A DNA stretch of 64,000 nucleotides from Fibrobacter succinogenes (GCA_902762795.1 CACWPM010000007.1:185185-249184), one strand, 5' to 3'. Positions 6,192-15,488 are shown, counted from the stretch's first letter. Numbers and translations: made by a program. Notes: generated from the sequence alone by a model not told the origin.

Positions 6192-7949
6192 ATGAAAAAC
6201 ATTACTTCATTATGTCTTACATCTTTATTAATTGCATCTGCAAATGCAGCTTCATACGACACCAAAGGCCGCACACTCAACGGCTCTGAGATTAAAAATC
6301 CGGGAATCGTTTCTTACGAAAAGACCAACGCCAAGAAACAAAGCAGCATTCAGAAAGCATCAAAGCTCGCCAAGACATACGCTGTTGATCCAGTAACACC
6401 TCTAGAAGGATATTTCGATACAGAAGAATTTGGTGGTACATACATCACACTAAATGGAGATCGGTATTACCAAAGCGAATACAAATCAGTAATCAAAAAT
6501 TATGAACAAGAAGACAAGCCTAGAAAAAGTTACAACACAAAAAAAATTAATTACTTCAATAGCGCTCCCTCATACCCAAGCAACAGCGGTTACGACTGTA
6601 AATTGGTTTCAGCATCGTTTCTACCCGCCCCATATGATAAAAGACGCGGACACGGACATGAATACGAATTTTCAAATAAAAATGATGTCTGGTATTTCGT
6701 TGGTTATTCCCCTTCTAATCGATGCCACACAGATTGGGAAGTTAATGCATGCGGAAATAATGTCAACATATACAATGTTGTCGGAGACAATGCAATTTCA
6801 ATTAACTCAAACAGCTGCAAGAACACCACTTCTCGCGACTACACATTAGGCATAAAACATAAATACGCCAACAGTTATATCACAGAGATATCGCCTAATG
6901 CAATAAAAACGATTATTAACGAAGGTGACGCAAGAACAATGCACGAATTTGCAGTTTATAGCAAATACCCTACATCATCAAGTTCAGAACAAACTTCATA
7001 TTTGGAAAAGCCTCTAATTATTAATACTATAGCCTCATCGACAAAAGACGTCAACGTTTACAACGAAGAAGCGGCCGGTATTGACGACTACATTTATTAC
7101 AATCGAGCCATTGAATTCGTCCCATATACAGAAGATGGCCAAAAAACGGGAGCGGGTTTATCACTAAACGCAATTACCGTTGGCGAAGTAGACTATTCAG
7201 TAATAACACATACATATGGACTTGGTTACCCTTATCTTAAAGCATCCGAATCTAGATCAAGATATTCCAAACCCGAAATTCAACAACTATCTTACATTCG
7301 CGATGAATCACACCTTATAAAATTAACCAAAAACAACCAAAGCGAATATAAGATTGCAGGTATTACCGACAGTTGGGGAGGCTCATCTGTCGCAGCAGCC
7401 ATGACAGCAAACATGATTTCAAAATACCCATTCTATGCATGGCATCCTGAAGTGGTGAAAGCCGTTTGGATAACAGCACAAAATGATAAGAATGCCCAAG
7501 AAGTACAACACTACGCCGCCGATGAGGGCACTACAGCTGTATCAACAGGATCACACGTGGCTAAAATGGAAGCGTTAGTAAAGAACAATCGATCTAGGTA
7601 TTGGTACGGCAATAATGGAGATTTTTTCAACAACAACAAAATCACGTTCACCGAAAATGTTGAACCAGGAAAAAAATACTCACTCGCTATAGCTTGGCTT
7701 GTAAGCGGCAATTACACTTATAATGAACATTCTTTACAATCTAATTACAAAATGACTGTTCGTTATAAGAATTACCAAACACAACAAGGGTATACACCTC
7801 CATCCACATCATCACAAGTCTCAGCAACATATAGAATGCTCAACATCACTATACCTTCTACAGTATCACAAATTGAAGTTGAAATCCAGCGAGTCAAAAA
7901 TTCAGGCGACCGAGTTGTCCTTGGATACAACTTACATAAATCAAATTAA
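6192..7949 (+). CDS. Secreted subtilase-like protein, catalytic triad incomplete
   Basis: 585 residues with signal peptide MKNITSLCLTSLLIASANA. A GGAGG sits 7 nt before the ATG. The C-terminal half resembles the S8 (subtilase) core: LSLNAITVGEVD, SKPEIQQLSYI, and the serine loop GGSSVAAAMTANMISKYP followed by HPEVVKAVWITAQ. The usual Pro of GTSMAAP is Ala. I find no convincing Asp (DTG) or His (HGTH) motif in the N-terminal half; GHGHEYEF near residue 155 is the nearest His cluster. Coding DNA is clearly more AT-rich than its neighbours. Either a divergent protease or a pseudoenzyme. Confidence 0.65.
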   Translation: MKNITSLCLTSLLIASANAASYDTKGRTLNGSEIKNPGIVSYEKTNAKKQSSIQKASKLAKTYAVDPVTPLEGYFDTEEFGGTYITLNGDRYYQSEYKSVIKNYEQEDKPRKSYNTKKINYFNSAPSYPSNSGYDCKLVSASFLPAPYDKRRGHGHEYEFSNKNDVWYFVGYSPSNRCHTDWEVNACGNNVNIYNVVGDNAISINSNSCKNTTSRDYTLGIKHKYANSYITEISPNAIKTIINEGDARTMHEFAVYSKYPTSSSSEQTSYLEKPLIINTIASSTKDVNVYNEEAAGIDDYIYYNRAIEFVPYTEDGQKTGAGLSLNAITVGEVDYSVITHTYGLGYPYLKASESRSRYSKPEIQQLSYIRDESHLIKLTKNNQSEYKIAGITDSWGGSSVAAAMTANMISKYPFYAWHPEVVKAVWITAQNDKNAQEVQHYAADEGTTAVSTGSHVAKMEALVKNNRSRYWYGNNGDFFNNNKITFTENVEPGKKYSLAIAWLVSGNYTYNEHSLQSNYKMTVRYKNYQTQQGYTPPSTSSQVSATYRMLNITIPSTVSQIEVEIQRVKNSGDRVVLGYNLHKSN

Positions 7950-7975
7950 AACTTAGTTTTACAACAAATTCACTC

Positions 7976-8008
7976 AGAACCGTTCTTCACAAAGGGCGGT
8001 TCTTTTTT
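7976..8008 (+). terminator. Terminator of the subtilase-like gene
   Basis: AGAACCG (7976-7982) and CGGTTCT (7997-8003) with a following T-run. Confidence 0.85.
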
Positions 8009-8032
8009 ATAAAAAAATGCACTTACAACAAA

Positions 8033-8200
8033 TAATGGATGGAGCAAAGCCCCTCCCTTTAAGTTCGGTAAAAAACAAGAGTGATTAGAACTGAATGGAT
8101 CCCCTCACTTCGTTCGAGGATGACAGCGTCATATTGGATGTTTCAGCGCTTGAGAACGCATCCCCTTACTTCGTTCGAGGATGACAGGTTCGAGGATGAC
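8033..8200. repeat. Composite intergenic repeats
   Basis: 8033-8098 is one copy of the GGGGCAAAGCCCC-type 63-bp repeat that is tandem at 42331-42521 (here ATGGATGGAGCAAAGCCCC..., AACAAGAGTGATTAGAA). It is followed by GGATCCCC...CGAGGATGACA copies. With the short GGTTAGTG-like run at 8278-8305 this fills 7950-8345; no gene seen. Confidence 0.65.
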
Positions 8201-8345
8201 AGCACCAAGATGACGAGTGTGCCGGCGAAAACGGAATATCAAAATAACGAGAGTACGGAAAAACGAGGCATTTTCCAAACCACTAACCACAAACCACTAA
8301 CCACTTTTTGCTAAATTATCGCTGAATTTTATAAAGGATTCCCTA

Positions 8346-11177
8346 ATGAGCAAAATTATCAGCCTTGATGGCGATTGGCAGATGATCTGGGACACTGAAG
8401 ACACAGGCATCTCCAATCGTTGGTATGCAACGTATCCTGAAAAAACTCAAACTGTTAGCGTGCCCCACATCTGGGAAAGAGCTTTTGACAAGCTTTTGAT
8501 GGCCCAGGACTGCGCATTTTATTTCAAGAGATTTACGATTGACGACGAAAAGCAGGTCACAAAGCGTATTTTCCTCCGTTTTGAAAAAATTGCAACGCAC
8601 GCAACTATTTGGCTTAACGGTAAGCTCCTCGGCGACCACTTCGGTGCATACACGTCCTTTGTTGTCGAAACGCAAAAGGCGATCAAGCTAGGCGAAGAAA
8701 ACATCCTCTGCATCCGTGTAGCGAACATGGGTGCAACGAACAGCCGCATCGACTTCGGTCGCGAGAGCAAGGAAGGCGCAAACGACCGTTATGCGCATCC
8801 GGGCGAAATGCCGGTGGGCCTCCCCTGGTCGCAGTATCCGTACGGCGGTATCTGCGGTCATGTCGATTTAATCTTGGGCAATGCGGCCTTTATTTCTGAC
8901 ATCCACGTCGAACCGGACATGGACCAGGAACGCGTTTCTGTCGAAGCGTTCTTCAACAATCCGCGCGGTTACCAGTCCAGACTTCGCATTCTCATGAAGA
9001 ACCCGAACGGCGATGTTTACGAATTCTTCAAAGACATCAAGCTCGAAAAGGAAAACGCCACGCAGAAGTTCCTGTTGGGCATCAAGGACTGGAAGAAGGA
9101 CAAGTGCGTCTGGAGTCCGGAACGTCCGAACTTGTTTGCGATTGAAATGCAGCTCGAAATCAAGGGTGCGAAGGGCAAGGCACCGGAATACACCTTCCCT
9201 GTCGTGAAGACTTTCGGTTTCCGCAAGTTCGACTGCCTCAAGGGCGATTATTATATCAACGATTCCATCGTAAAGCTCATGGGCGTAAGCTACAACCAGC
9301 AATGGAGCGAAGGCGGCCTTTGGACCGACCAGAATCCGGCTTTGGAAAAGGACTTGAACGCCGTGAAGGCGGCGGGCTTCAACGTCATCCGTTCTTGCGG
9401 AGCACCGCTCAGCAGCACAGCTCTCGACATCTGCGACAAGATCGGTTTGTTCGTGTTCCAGGAATTCCCGATCCACACGATGCGTTCTACCGCACAGGGT
9501 CTCGAAATCACGAAGAAGCTCATCAACGACATGGTACGTGACCAGCACAACCATCCGTGTATCGCGGCCTGGATTCTCGGTTCCGAAAACGGAACGTTCA
9601 TGCTCCAGAACGGTAACAAGCTTTTGAACGCCATAAGCCCGATCGACACTTGCCGTCCGGCCATCAGCAACTTCAACAGTATTTATCTCGACAACGAGGC
9701 AAACTTCCACAAGGATACGGGCAAGATCATCCCGGTTTCCATCGACCGTATTTCGCAGTACGCCACGATGCGTATCAATCCGCGTGAAAATCCGAGTGCA
9801 GCCTACACGCACTACCTCGCACACATGTTCGACAAGGAAGACACGGAGCTCATGGTTCCGGACACGGGTCTCGGCGATAGCCACTTCCAGGATGAAGAAG
9901 AACCTATTTTGAACGACATCGAGAACAAGGTTCTGGTGACGCTCAAGAACAACACGCTCTTCCCGAAACGCGCAACCACCATCGCCGGTCCCCGCAGTAT
10001 CAAGAGCCAGAAAGCGATCAAGAACGAGTTCAAGTCCGTTGAAACATTCGTTGCCGATGAAAAGCTATCCATTTGGCCGAACTTCGAATCGTTCAACAGC
10101 GACGTCTACCGCATCGCGCTCAAGAGCAAATACGACCAAATTACCGCCTTCCAGAGCAACCCGCAAATTGCAGGTTTCTTCATCGATCAGTGGGCGGACA
10201 ATGGCACGGACTTCAGCGGTTTTTGCGATGAAAACAGAAAGTCCAAGGGCATCCAGAATTTTGCCCGTGAAATCACGACTCCGAGCCGCGTGCTCATCAG
10301 CGAATTGGAACACGTCGTCACTCCGCAGAGTGAAGTCAGCTTCCAGCTTACGCTTTTGAACAATAGCCGCTTGGAAGATGTGGAAATCGAAGTATCGCTC
10401 CTCGATGGTAACGACAAGGTGCTCAACACTCAAAAAGTCATGCCCGAGGAACCCGCCGAAAAGAAGACGCTTACCCAACTTGGCATTTGCACGTTGATGG
10501 CGCCGCGCACTACCGGTTTGTACAAGATAAAACTTACACTCAAGGATTGCGGCAAGGACGTCCACTCCAGCTTTGAAGACCTGATCGTGATTGAACAGGC
10601 TGACGTGAAGAACGCCATGAGCAAGGTTTGCTTCCTCGATAACTACGATGAATCGAGTGATGTGCTAGCCGCGCTTGACGGGTCTGAACAAATTATTTTC
10701 ACGGCAAATTTGAGTTCATGGCCGGATGAAATTTTGAACAAGATTATCAATGTCACGAAGAATGGCGGCAAGACATTGTTGCTCTCCGACATGACAACGG
10801 AAGATATCGACCTATTGAACCAGAGCCACAACTTCGAAAAGGATATCGAAGCGCACTGGACAACTGGCGCAAACGAATTCAGCCTGCACTACCTGCCAAA
10901 GGATTCTCCGCTTATGACGGTCTTTGGCGGCAACGGCGTTCTCGACCACAATTCCGCATCGGCGATGCCGGGCATTTCGTTGAACGAACTTGCAGGCGCA
11001 AAAGTTTACGCTCGTTCCGTAACGCTCAAGGATGGCGAAATCAAGACGGGCGTTGACCTGCAACTTGTGCCATTTGGCAAGGGTCAGATTATGTTCAACC
11101 AATTCAGCGTTATCGAAGGCTTGGAAACAAACGCCCTTTCAGATGCACTGTTCACAGCGATTGTGAACTTGCTATAA
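8346..11177 (+). CDS. Glycoside hydrolase family 2-like protein
   Basis: 943 residues, no signal peptide, so probably cytoplasmic. It starts with the sugar-binding fold of GH2 (SLDGDWQM, VPHIWE, RIFLRFEKIATHATIWLNGKLLGDH). A beta-sandwich follows, then a TIM barrel with GVSYNQQWSEGG, AAGFNVIRSCG, FVFQEFPIH and the acid/base region WILGSENG (Glu near residue 414). The usual nucleophile motif (TEYG-like) is not obvious, so specificity and activity are uncertain; beta-galactosidase, mannosidase and glucuronidase all share this layout. A good AAAGGA precedes the ATG. It ends at a clear terminator and stands alone. Confidence 0.85.
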   Translation: MSKIISLDGDWQMIWDTEDTGISNRWYATYPEKTQTVSVPHIWERAFDKLLMAQDCAFYFKRFTIDDEKQVTKRIFLRFEKIATHATIWLNGKLLGDHFGAYTSFVVETQKAIKLGEENILCIRVANMGATNSRIDFGRESKEGANDRYAHPGEMPVGLPWSQYPYGGICGHVDLILGNAAFISDIHVEPDMDQERVSVEAFFNNPRGYQSRLRILMKNPNGDVYEFFKDIKLEKENATQKFLLGIKDWKKDKCVWSPERPNLFAIEMQLEIKGAKGKAPEYTFPVVKTFGFRKFDCLKGDYYINDSIVKLMGVSYNQQWSEGGLWTDQNPALEKDLNAVKAAGFNVIRSCGAPLSSTALDICDKIGLFVFQEFPIHTMRSTAQGLEITKKLINDMVRDQHNHPCIAAWILGSENGTFMLQNGNKLLNAISPIDTCRPAISNFNSIYLDNEANFHKDTGKIIPVSIDRISQYATMRINPRENPSAAYTHYLAHMFDKEDTELMVPDTGLGDSHFQDEEEPILNDIENKVLVTLKNNTLFPKRATTIAGPRSIKSQKAIKNEFKSVETFVADEKLSIWPNFESFNSDVYRIALKSKYDQITAFQSNPQIAGFFIDQWADNGTDFSGFCDENRKSKGIQNFAREITTPSRVLISELEHVVTPQSEVSFQLTLLNNSRLEDVEIEVSLLDGNDKVLNTQKVMPEEPAEKKTLTQLGICTLMAPRTTGLYKIKLTLKDCGKDVHSSFEDLIVIEQADVKNAMSKVCFLDNYDESSDVLAALDGSEQIIFTANLSSWPDEILNKIINVTKNGGKTLLLSDMTTEDIDLLNQSHNFEKDIEAHWTTGANEFSLHYLPKDSPLMTVFGGNGVLDHNSASAMPGISLNELAGAKVYARSVTLKDGEIKTGVDLQLVPFGKGQIMFNQFSVIEGLETNALSDALFTAIVNLL

Positions 11178-11211
11178 TCAAGAATCGGCACCGTTCAAAC
11201 GTAATTGCAAG

Positions 11212-11238
11212 AGTCCCGCCCTGGTGCGGGACTTTTTC
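11212..11238 (+). terminator. Terminator after the GH2 gene
   Basis: AGTCCCGC, short loop, GCGGGACT, then TTTTT. Confidence 0.9.
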
Positions 11239-11351
11239 GTTAAAAGGGAGGTGCCCGCTTACTTCGCTCAGCACAAGCTCTGGCGGGCATGACAAAGTCC
11301 GCAATACGTCATCCTGAGGGACGAAAGATCCAGGCAGCATTATTAAATTTC

Positions 11352-11359
11352 TATATTTG
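11352..11359 (+). promoter_or_regulatory. -7 element TATATTTG before proA
   Basis: Perfect match to TAnnTTTG ending 5 nt before the proA ATG, implying a leaderless start. No clear -33 box; a repeat containing CATCCTGAGG lies upstream. Confidence 0.6.
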
Positions 11360-11364
11360 CTCTT

Positions 11365-12636
11365 ATGACACAGAATAACGTTAATTTGGAAAAATACTCT
11401 GACGAACTCGCGATGAACGCAAAGAACGCGAGCAAAAAAATTCGTACCTTGAGCGCCGAAAAGCGCGCCGCTGTACTCGCACGAGTTGCAGAAATTCTCC
11501 GCGCAAAGAAGCCGGAAATTCTCGCCGCCAACAAGCTCGACCTCGAAGCTGCCGCCGGTAAGCTCGACGATTCCAAGATGGACCGCCTGACTTTGAACGA
11601 TGCCCGCATCGAATCGATGGCCAAGGGCGCCGAAGAAATCGCCGCATTCACCGACCCGCTCGGTCGCGTTCTCGAATCGCGCGAACTCAAGAACGGCATC
11701 AAGATTAGCCGTGTCGCGGTACCGATAGGTTCTGTGTTCTTTATTTTTGAAAGCCGTCCGAACGTGACGATCGATGGAGCTTGCCTTTGCTTTAAGGCGG
11801 GCAATGCCGTGATTCTCCGCGGCGGTAAGGAATCGCTCAACTCCGCAAAGTGCCTCGCCGGGATTTTCCACCAGGCGCTTGAAGAAAACGGCGTCGACAA
11901 GGACGCTGTACAGCTCGTGACAGAAACGAGCCATGACCTCGTGGGCATGCTCTTGCAGAGGAACGATTGCCTCGACCTCGTGATTCCTCGCGGTGGCGAA
12001 CGCTTGATCCGCGCAGTCGTCGAACAGAGCAAGATTCCTGTCATCAAGCACTTCAACGGCATCTGCCATGTGTACGTGGACAAGTCCGCCGATATGGAAA
12101 AGGCTGTAAACATTCTCATCAACGCCAAGACGCAGCGCACGGGCGTGTGCAACGCCATGGAATGCGTGATTATCGACCGCCATATCGATGCAACGAACGT
12201 CAAAAAATTGCTCGACTGCCTCGCCGATCGCGGCGTAGAACTCTTTGGCAACAAGGACGCCCAATCGCACGACAGCCGCATCAAGGACATCGGAGACGAC
12301 AGCAACTACCATCACGAATACCTCGCCCTCAAATCAAGCGTCAAGTTCGTGGATAATGTCGAAGAAGCCTGCGACCACATCGAAAAGAACAGCAGCCGCC
12401 ACACGGAAGCTGTCGTTGCAGAAGACGCAAGCGTTCAGGACTACTTTGTCGCAAACGTCGATAGCAGCAGCGTCATGGTGAACGCCAGCACGCGCTTTGC
12501 AGACGGTGGCGAATACGGTCTCGGTGCCGAAGTGGGCATTTCCACCGACAAGCTCCATGCTCGCGGCCCGATGGGCGTCGAAAGCCTCTGCAGCTACAAG
12601 TGGATTCTCCGTGGCAACGGACAGGTTCGCGGATAA
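11365..12636 (+). CDS. proA: Glutamate-5-semialdehyde dehydrogenase
   Basis: 423 residues. Reduces gamma-glutamyl phosphate to glutamate semialdehyde with NADPH, the second step of proline synthesis. Typical blocks are VAVPIGSVFFIFESRPNVT, CFKAGNAVILRGGKES, NDCLDLVIPRGGERLIR, HFNGICHVYVD and TQRTGVCNAMEC with the catalytic Cys near 262. The C-terminus GPMGVESLCSYKWILRGNGQVRG is standard. Length is normal. proB is not in the window. It runs into hisI after a 46-bp repeat-derived gap. Confidence 0.97.
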   Translation: MTQNNVNLEKYSDELAMNAKNASKKIRTLSAEKRAAVLARVAEILRAKKPEILAANKLDLEAAAGKLDDSKMDRLTLNDARIESMAKGAEEIAAFTDPLGRVLESRELKNGIKISRVAVPIGSVFFIFESRPNVTIDGACLCFKAGNAVILRGGKESLNSAKCLAGIFHQALEENGVDKDAVQLVTETSHDLVGMLLQRNDCLDLVIPRGGERLIRAVVEQSKIPVIKHFNGICHVYVDKSADMEKAVNILINAKTQRTGVCNAMECVIIDRHIDATNVKKLLDCLADRGVELFGNKDAQSHDSRIKDIGDDSNYHHEYLALKSSVKFVDNVEEACDHIEKNSSRHTEAVVAEDASVQDYFVANVDSSSVMVNASTRFADGGEYGLGAEVGISTDKLHARGPMGVESLCSYKWILRGNGQVRG

Positions 12637-12639
12637 TTA

Positions 12640-12682
12640 GACGAAAGAACGGCGCTTTGCGCCTACAGACGAGAGACGAAAG
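12640..12682 (+). repeat. 43-bp leader repeat before hisI
   Basis: Almost identical to 19045-19084 before pgpA. Shared text includes AAAGAACGGCGC, GCGCCTACAGACGAG and AGACGAAAG ending directly at ATGAA. The core GGCGCTTTGCGCC is a hairpin (loop orientation inverted in the other copy). The repeat supplies the whole intergenic leader. Confidence 0.8.
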
Positions 12683-13030
12683 ATGAAGTTCGAAGATTTG
12701 ATTAAAGAAGTAAAGTTCGAAGTGGAATTCGGTGGCGTGAAGCTTGCGCCGGCAATCGTTCAGGACGCCGACAAAGGCGACGTTCTGATGATGGCATGGA
12801 TGGACGAAGAAGCCCTCCGCCGCACGCATGAATGTGGCGAAATGGTGTTCTGGAGCCGTAGCCGCAAGGAATATTGGCACAAGGGCGACACTAGCGGAAA
12901 CGTGATGACGGTCGTCGAATGGGCCGCCGACTGCGACTCCGACGCACTGCTTTTCAAAGTGCGAATGCAAGGCCCGCAAGTCGCTTGCCACACAGGTGCC
13001 CGCAGCTGCTTCTTCAAAAAATGTGATTAA
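12683..13030 (+). CDS. hisI: Phosphoribosyl-AMP cyclohydrolase
   Basis: 115 residues. Opens the adenine ring of PR-AMP in histidine synthesis. Stand-alone HisI without the HisE part. Signature residues are seen in [43 protein letters not shown] and HTGARSCFF; the Asp and Cys residues bind Mg and Zn. It follows proA and probably shares its transcript. An intrinsic terminator follows at 13070. Confidence 0.96.
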   Translation: MKFEDLIKEVKFEVEFGGVKLAPAIVQDADKGDVLMMAWMDEEALRRTHECGEMVFWSRSRKEYWHKGDTSGNVMTVVEWAADCDSDALLFKVRMQGPQVACHTGARSCFFKKCD

Positions 13031-13069
13031 AAGAGAGCCCGCCAACGACGGACTTCAGTTATACAAAAA

Positions 13070-13097
13070 TGGCCCAGCAACGCTGGGCTATTTTTTT
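13070..13097 (+). terminator. hisI terminator
   Basis: GCCCAGC-AAC-GCTGGGC followed by TATTTTTTT. Confidence 0.92.
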
Positions 13098-13109
13098 GCA
13101 CTTATAATT

Positions 13110-13733
13110 TTATTCGCAATCGAGACACGTCCATTCGACAACGCCATCGCCATTGCCATCGAAGCGTTCACGCGTATATTTTTCAATGTCGATGAGGAAT
13201 CCGATATCACCAGCGTTTTCGGTGCAGCAACCATCACAATCGCTATCCGAGCACATATCGTAAACAACAGCGTCAATCGTAGCGCCGTCTTTGCGGAGCC
13301 TAAACGTTTTTAGCTTGTACTTTTTCCAGTCTTTTTCATGAACCGCAATGATGTTGTGCTGACTCACCCACTCTTCAGTCATTTGGCCTTCAACACCGGC
13401 AAAGTAGCCTGCCCAAGTGCAGCCATTGTACTCGATGCATTCTTCGCTACCCGGTTCCGGCCAAGAAGTGTACCACGTCAAATTTGCCTGATGCCAAACC
13501 GTGTCCGCAACCGCCGATGAGGATTCAGCGCCACCATTCTCACTTGACGAGGATTCCTCGATATTTCCAATGCTAGAGGACGATTGCGTGACACCAACCT
13601 CGCTAGACGAGGACTCTGCATTTTTTTCAACGCTAGACGACGATGCAACATTCCATCCATCAGAAGAATTATCATCCGTGCAAGCGACGAACGCAAACAC
13701 ACCAACAACCGCCAACAACATTAATTTTTTCAT
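13110..13733 (-). CDS. Ser-linker lipoprotein with Cys-rich (DPBB-like?) domain
   Basis: 207 residues. Lipoprotein signal MKKLMLLAVVGVFAFVACTDD with Cys as the lipid site, then a linker of SSSS blocks typical of this genome. A C-terminal domain of about 130 residues has many Cys (TWYTSWPEPGSEECIEYNGC, VYDMCSDSDCDGCC, VEWTCLDC). The pattern, with an early TWYT and a late GFLIDIEKYTRERF, reminds me of double-psi beta-barrel expansin/RlpA-like proteins, so wall or cellulose binding is possible; this is tentative. The ATG overlaps the SMR stop (TGATG), suggesting translational coupling. Confidence 0.7.
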   Translation of the reverse strand: MKKLMLLAVVGVFAFVACTDDNSSDGWNVASSSSVEKNAESSSSEVGVTQSSSSIGNIEESSSSENGGAESSSAVADTVWHQANLTWYTSWPEPGSEECIEYNGCTWAGYFAGVEGQMTEEWVSQHNIIAVHEKDWKKYKLKTFRLRKDGATIDAVVYDMCSDSDCDGCCTENAGDIGFLIDIEKYTRERFDGNGDGVVEWTCLDCE

Positions 13734-14062
13734 CAATGCACATCCATTTTTGAAAACAGGTTTAGCACCACAACACCCGAGACAATCAGAAGCAATCCAA
13801 TATACGCACCAATATCCGGGACTTGCTTAAACACAACAATACCAATTATAGTAATTAAGGCAACCCCTAGCGCAGACCAAATCGCGTAAGCAACCGCAAT
13901 AGGGATAGCCTTTAGGCACACACTCAAAAAATAGAGCGAAGCAACATAGAAAACGATCGAAGCAACACTCGGCACAACCCGCGTGAACTGTTCAGAATAT
14001 TTCAAAAGCGTCGTCCCAGCCGTTTCACAGACAATCGCAAGCAAGAGCATCAAATAGTACAT
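13733..14062 (-). CDS. Small multidrug resistance (SMR) family transporter
   Basis: 109 residues, four membrane helices. Drug/proton or guanidinium antiporter of the EmrE/Gdx family. The conserved membrane Glu is present in LAIVCETAGTTLLK (Glu13), with AYAIWSALGVALITIIG and GLLLIVSGVVVLNL. A GGAGGA seven bases before the ATG at 14062 fixes this start over a longer in-frame alternative. It overlaps the downstream lipoprotein gene by one base. SMR proteins work as dimers in the inner membrane; the substrate cannot be told. Confidence 0.9.
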   Translation of the reverse strand: MYYLMLLLAIVCETAGTTLLKYSEQFTRVVPSVASIVFYVASLYFLSVCLKAIPIAVAYAIWSALGVALITIIGIVVFKQVPDIGAYIGLLLIVSGVVVLNLFSKMDVH

Positions 14063-14107
14063 AACAATCCTCCATGTAATACAAAATAACAAATAATTTT
14101 ATAAAAC

Positions 14108-14133
14108 AAAAAAAGAACCCGCGAACGAGTTCC
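14108..14133 (-). terminator. glyS terminator
   Basis: On the minus strand GAACTCG-TTCG-CGGGTTC followed by TTTTTTT. It lies downstream of the remnant glyS tail, which places that tail inside the original gene. Confidence 0.8.
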
Positions 14134-14181
14134 TTTCAGTGGTTAGTATGCAGTGATTATTCCTAACCACTAATCACTAAA

Positions 14182-14333
14182 CTAGCAACCGAGCTTTTCG
14201 AAGAGGTAAGCTTCGAGCTTGTCGATAGCGACGAGTTCCTGCTTCATGGAGTCGCGTTCGCGAACTGTCACGTAGCCGAGCTTTGCCGGATCGGATTCAC
14301 CCTCGCCCACGGTGTCGAAGTCGACGGTCACGC
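14182..14333 (-). pseudogene. glyS: Detached C-terminal tail of glycyl-tRNA synthetase
   Basis: In another frame from the main glyS reading frame and overlapping its stop by 6 bp, this segment encodes [12 protein letters not shown]...[14 protein letters not shown]...[11 protein letters not shown] and then TAG. That is the end of the class II GlyRS anticodon-binding domain (VTVDFDT...VTVRERD is diagnostic). It has no start of its own. About 45 residues that should join it to the main frame are missing. Confidence 0.8.
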
Positions 14334-15488
14334 AGCCTTTTCCTTGACCTTGCCCTTCTTCACGAGCGGGAGCACGGCGACCTTGACCGGAGCGACCTTC
14401 GGATCGAAGTGGAGCACGGTACGTTCGTCGTTTTCGAGCTTTTCGACTTCGTAAGCGTTGCAGAGAAGCACGAGGAGCAAACGTTCCACACCGAGAGACG
14501 GTTCGACAACGTACGGGATGTAGCGCTTGTTCTGGACCGGGTCAATGTATTCCTGCTTGACCTTGGATTCGTTCTGGTGCTGCGTGAGGTCGTAGTTCGT
14601 ACGAGAAGCGATACCCCAGAGTTCGCCCCAGCCGAACGGGAATTCATATTCGACGTCGGTGGTACCGTTGGAGTAGTGCGAAAGTTCTTCCTTAGCATGT
14701 TCGCGGAGGCGGAGCTTTTCCTTCTTCACACCGAGATCGTTCACGAGCCAATCGAAGCAGTACTTACGCCAGAAGTTGTACCAGTCGAGTTCAGTACCCG
14801 GTTCGCAGAAGAATTCAAGTTCCATCTGTTCGAATTCGCGAGTACGGAAAATGAAGTTACCCGGAGTAATTTCGTTACGGAAAGACTTACCGATCTGGCC
14901 GACACCGAATGGGATGCGCGGGCGGACGTTGTCAACGATGTTGCGGAAGTCCACGAAGATACCCTGAGCGGTTTCCGGACGGAGATAGACCTTGTTGCCT
15001 TCGCCTTCAATCACGCCGATTTCAGTCTGGAACATGAGGTTGAAAGCACGCGGCTTTGTCCAATCGGTCTTGCCGCAAGTCGGGCATTCGATCTTGTTGT
15101 CCACCATCATCTGGTGAACTTCGTCAAAATTCTTGCCAGCGCAGCAGCCTTCACCGAGCTTTTCTTCGAGGAGCTGGTCAGCGCGGAAACGTTCGTGGCA
15201 AGCGAGGCAGTCCACGAGCGGGTCAGAGAAGTTACCCACGTGGCCAGAAGCCTTCCAAACGCGGGGGTTCAAAAGAATAGAGCTATCGAGACCAAGCACA
15301 TCGTGGCGGGAAGTCACGAACTTCTTCCACCAGAGATTCTTGATGTTGCGCTTGAGTTCCACACCATACGGACCGTAGTCCCAAGTATTGGCGAGGCCAT
15401 CATAAATTTCGGAGCCGGGGAAAATGAAGCCGCGGCGTTTGCAGAGGGAGATGATGTCCTTGAGGGCATCCTGAACTTTCTTTGCCAT
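14328..15488 (-). CDS. glyS: Glycine-tRNA ligase (alpha2 type), C-terminal domain disrupted
   Basis: 386 residues. Eukaryote/archaea-like homodimeric GlyRS, which charges tRNA-Gly. Catalytic core intact: [23 protein letters not shown], the zinc Cys pairs CLACHE and [52 protein letters not shown], and motif 3 EPSLGVERL. The protein then stops at [14 protein letters not shown], just inside the anticodon-binding domain. The rest of that domain reappears in another frame at 14182-14333. Either a sequencing/assembly deletion or a real lesion in a normally essential gene. A TAAATTTG element lies 82 nt upstream, giving a leader of about 75-80 nt. Confidence 0.92.
   Translation of the reverse strand: MAKKVQDALKDIISLCKRRGFIFPGSEIYDGLANTWDYGPYGVELKRNIKNLWWKKFVTSRHDVLGLDSSILLNPRVWKASGHVGNFSDPLVDCLACHERFRADQLLEEKLGEGCCAGKNFDEVHQMMVDNKIECPTCGKTDWTKPRAFNLMFQTEIGVIEGEGNKVYLRPETAQGIFVDFRNIVDNVRPRIPFGVGQIGKSFRNEITPGNFIFRTREFEQMELEFFCEPGTELDWYNFWRKYCFDWLVNDLGVKKEKLRLREHAKEELSHYSNGTTDVEYEFPFGWGELWGIASRTNYDLTQHQNESKVKQEYIDPVQNKRYIPYVVEPSLGVERLLLVLLCNAYEVEKLENDERTVLHFDPKVAPVKVAVLPLVKKGKVKEKAA

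Noticed and set aside
8868..9884. 338-codon minus-strand frame inside the GH2 gene
   Set aside because: Antisense shadow with no start signal; the sense frame carries conserved GH2 motifs.
11152..12315. 387-codon minus-strand open frame over proA
   Set aside because: proA is complete and unmistakable; the opposite frame is a shadow of its GC-biased third positions.
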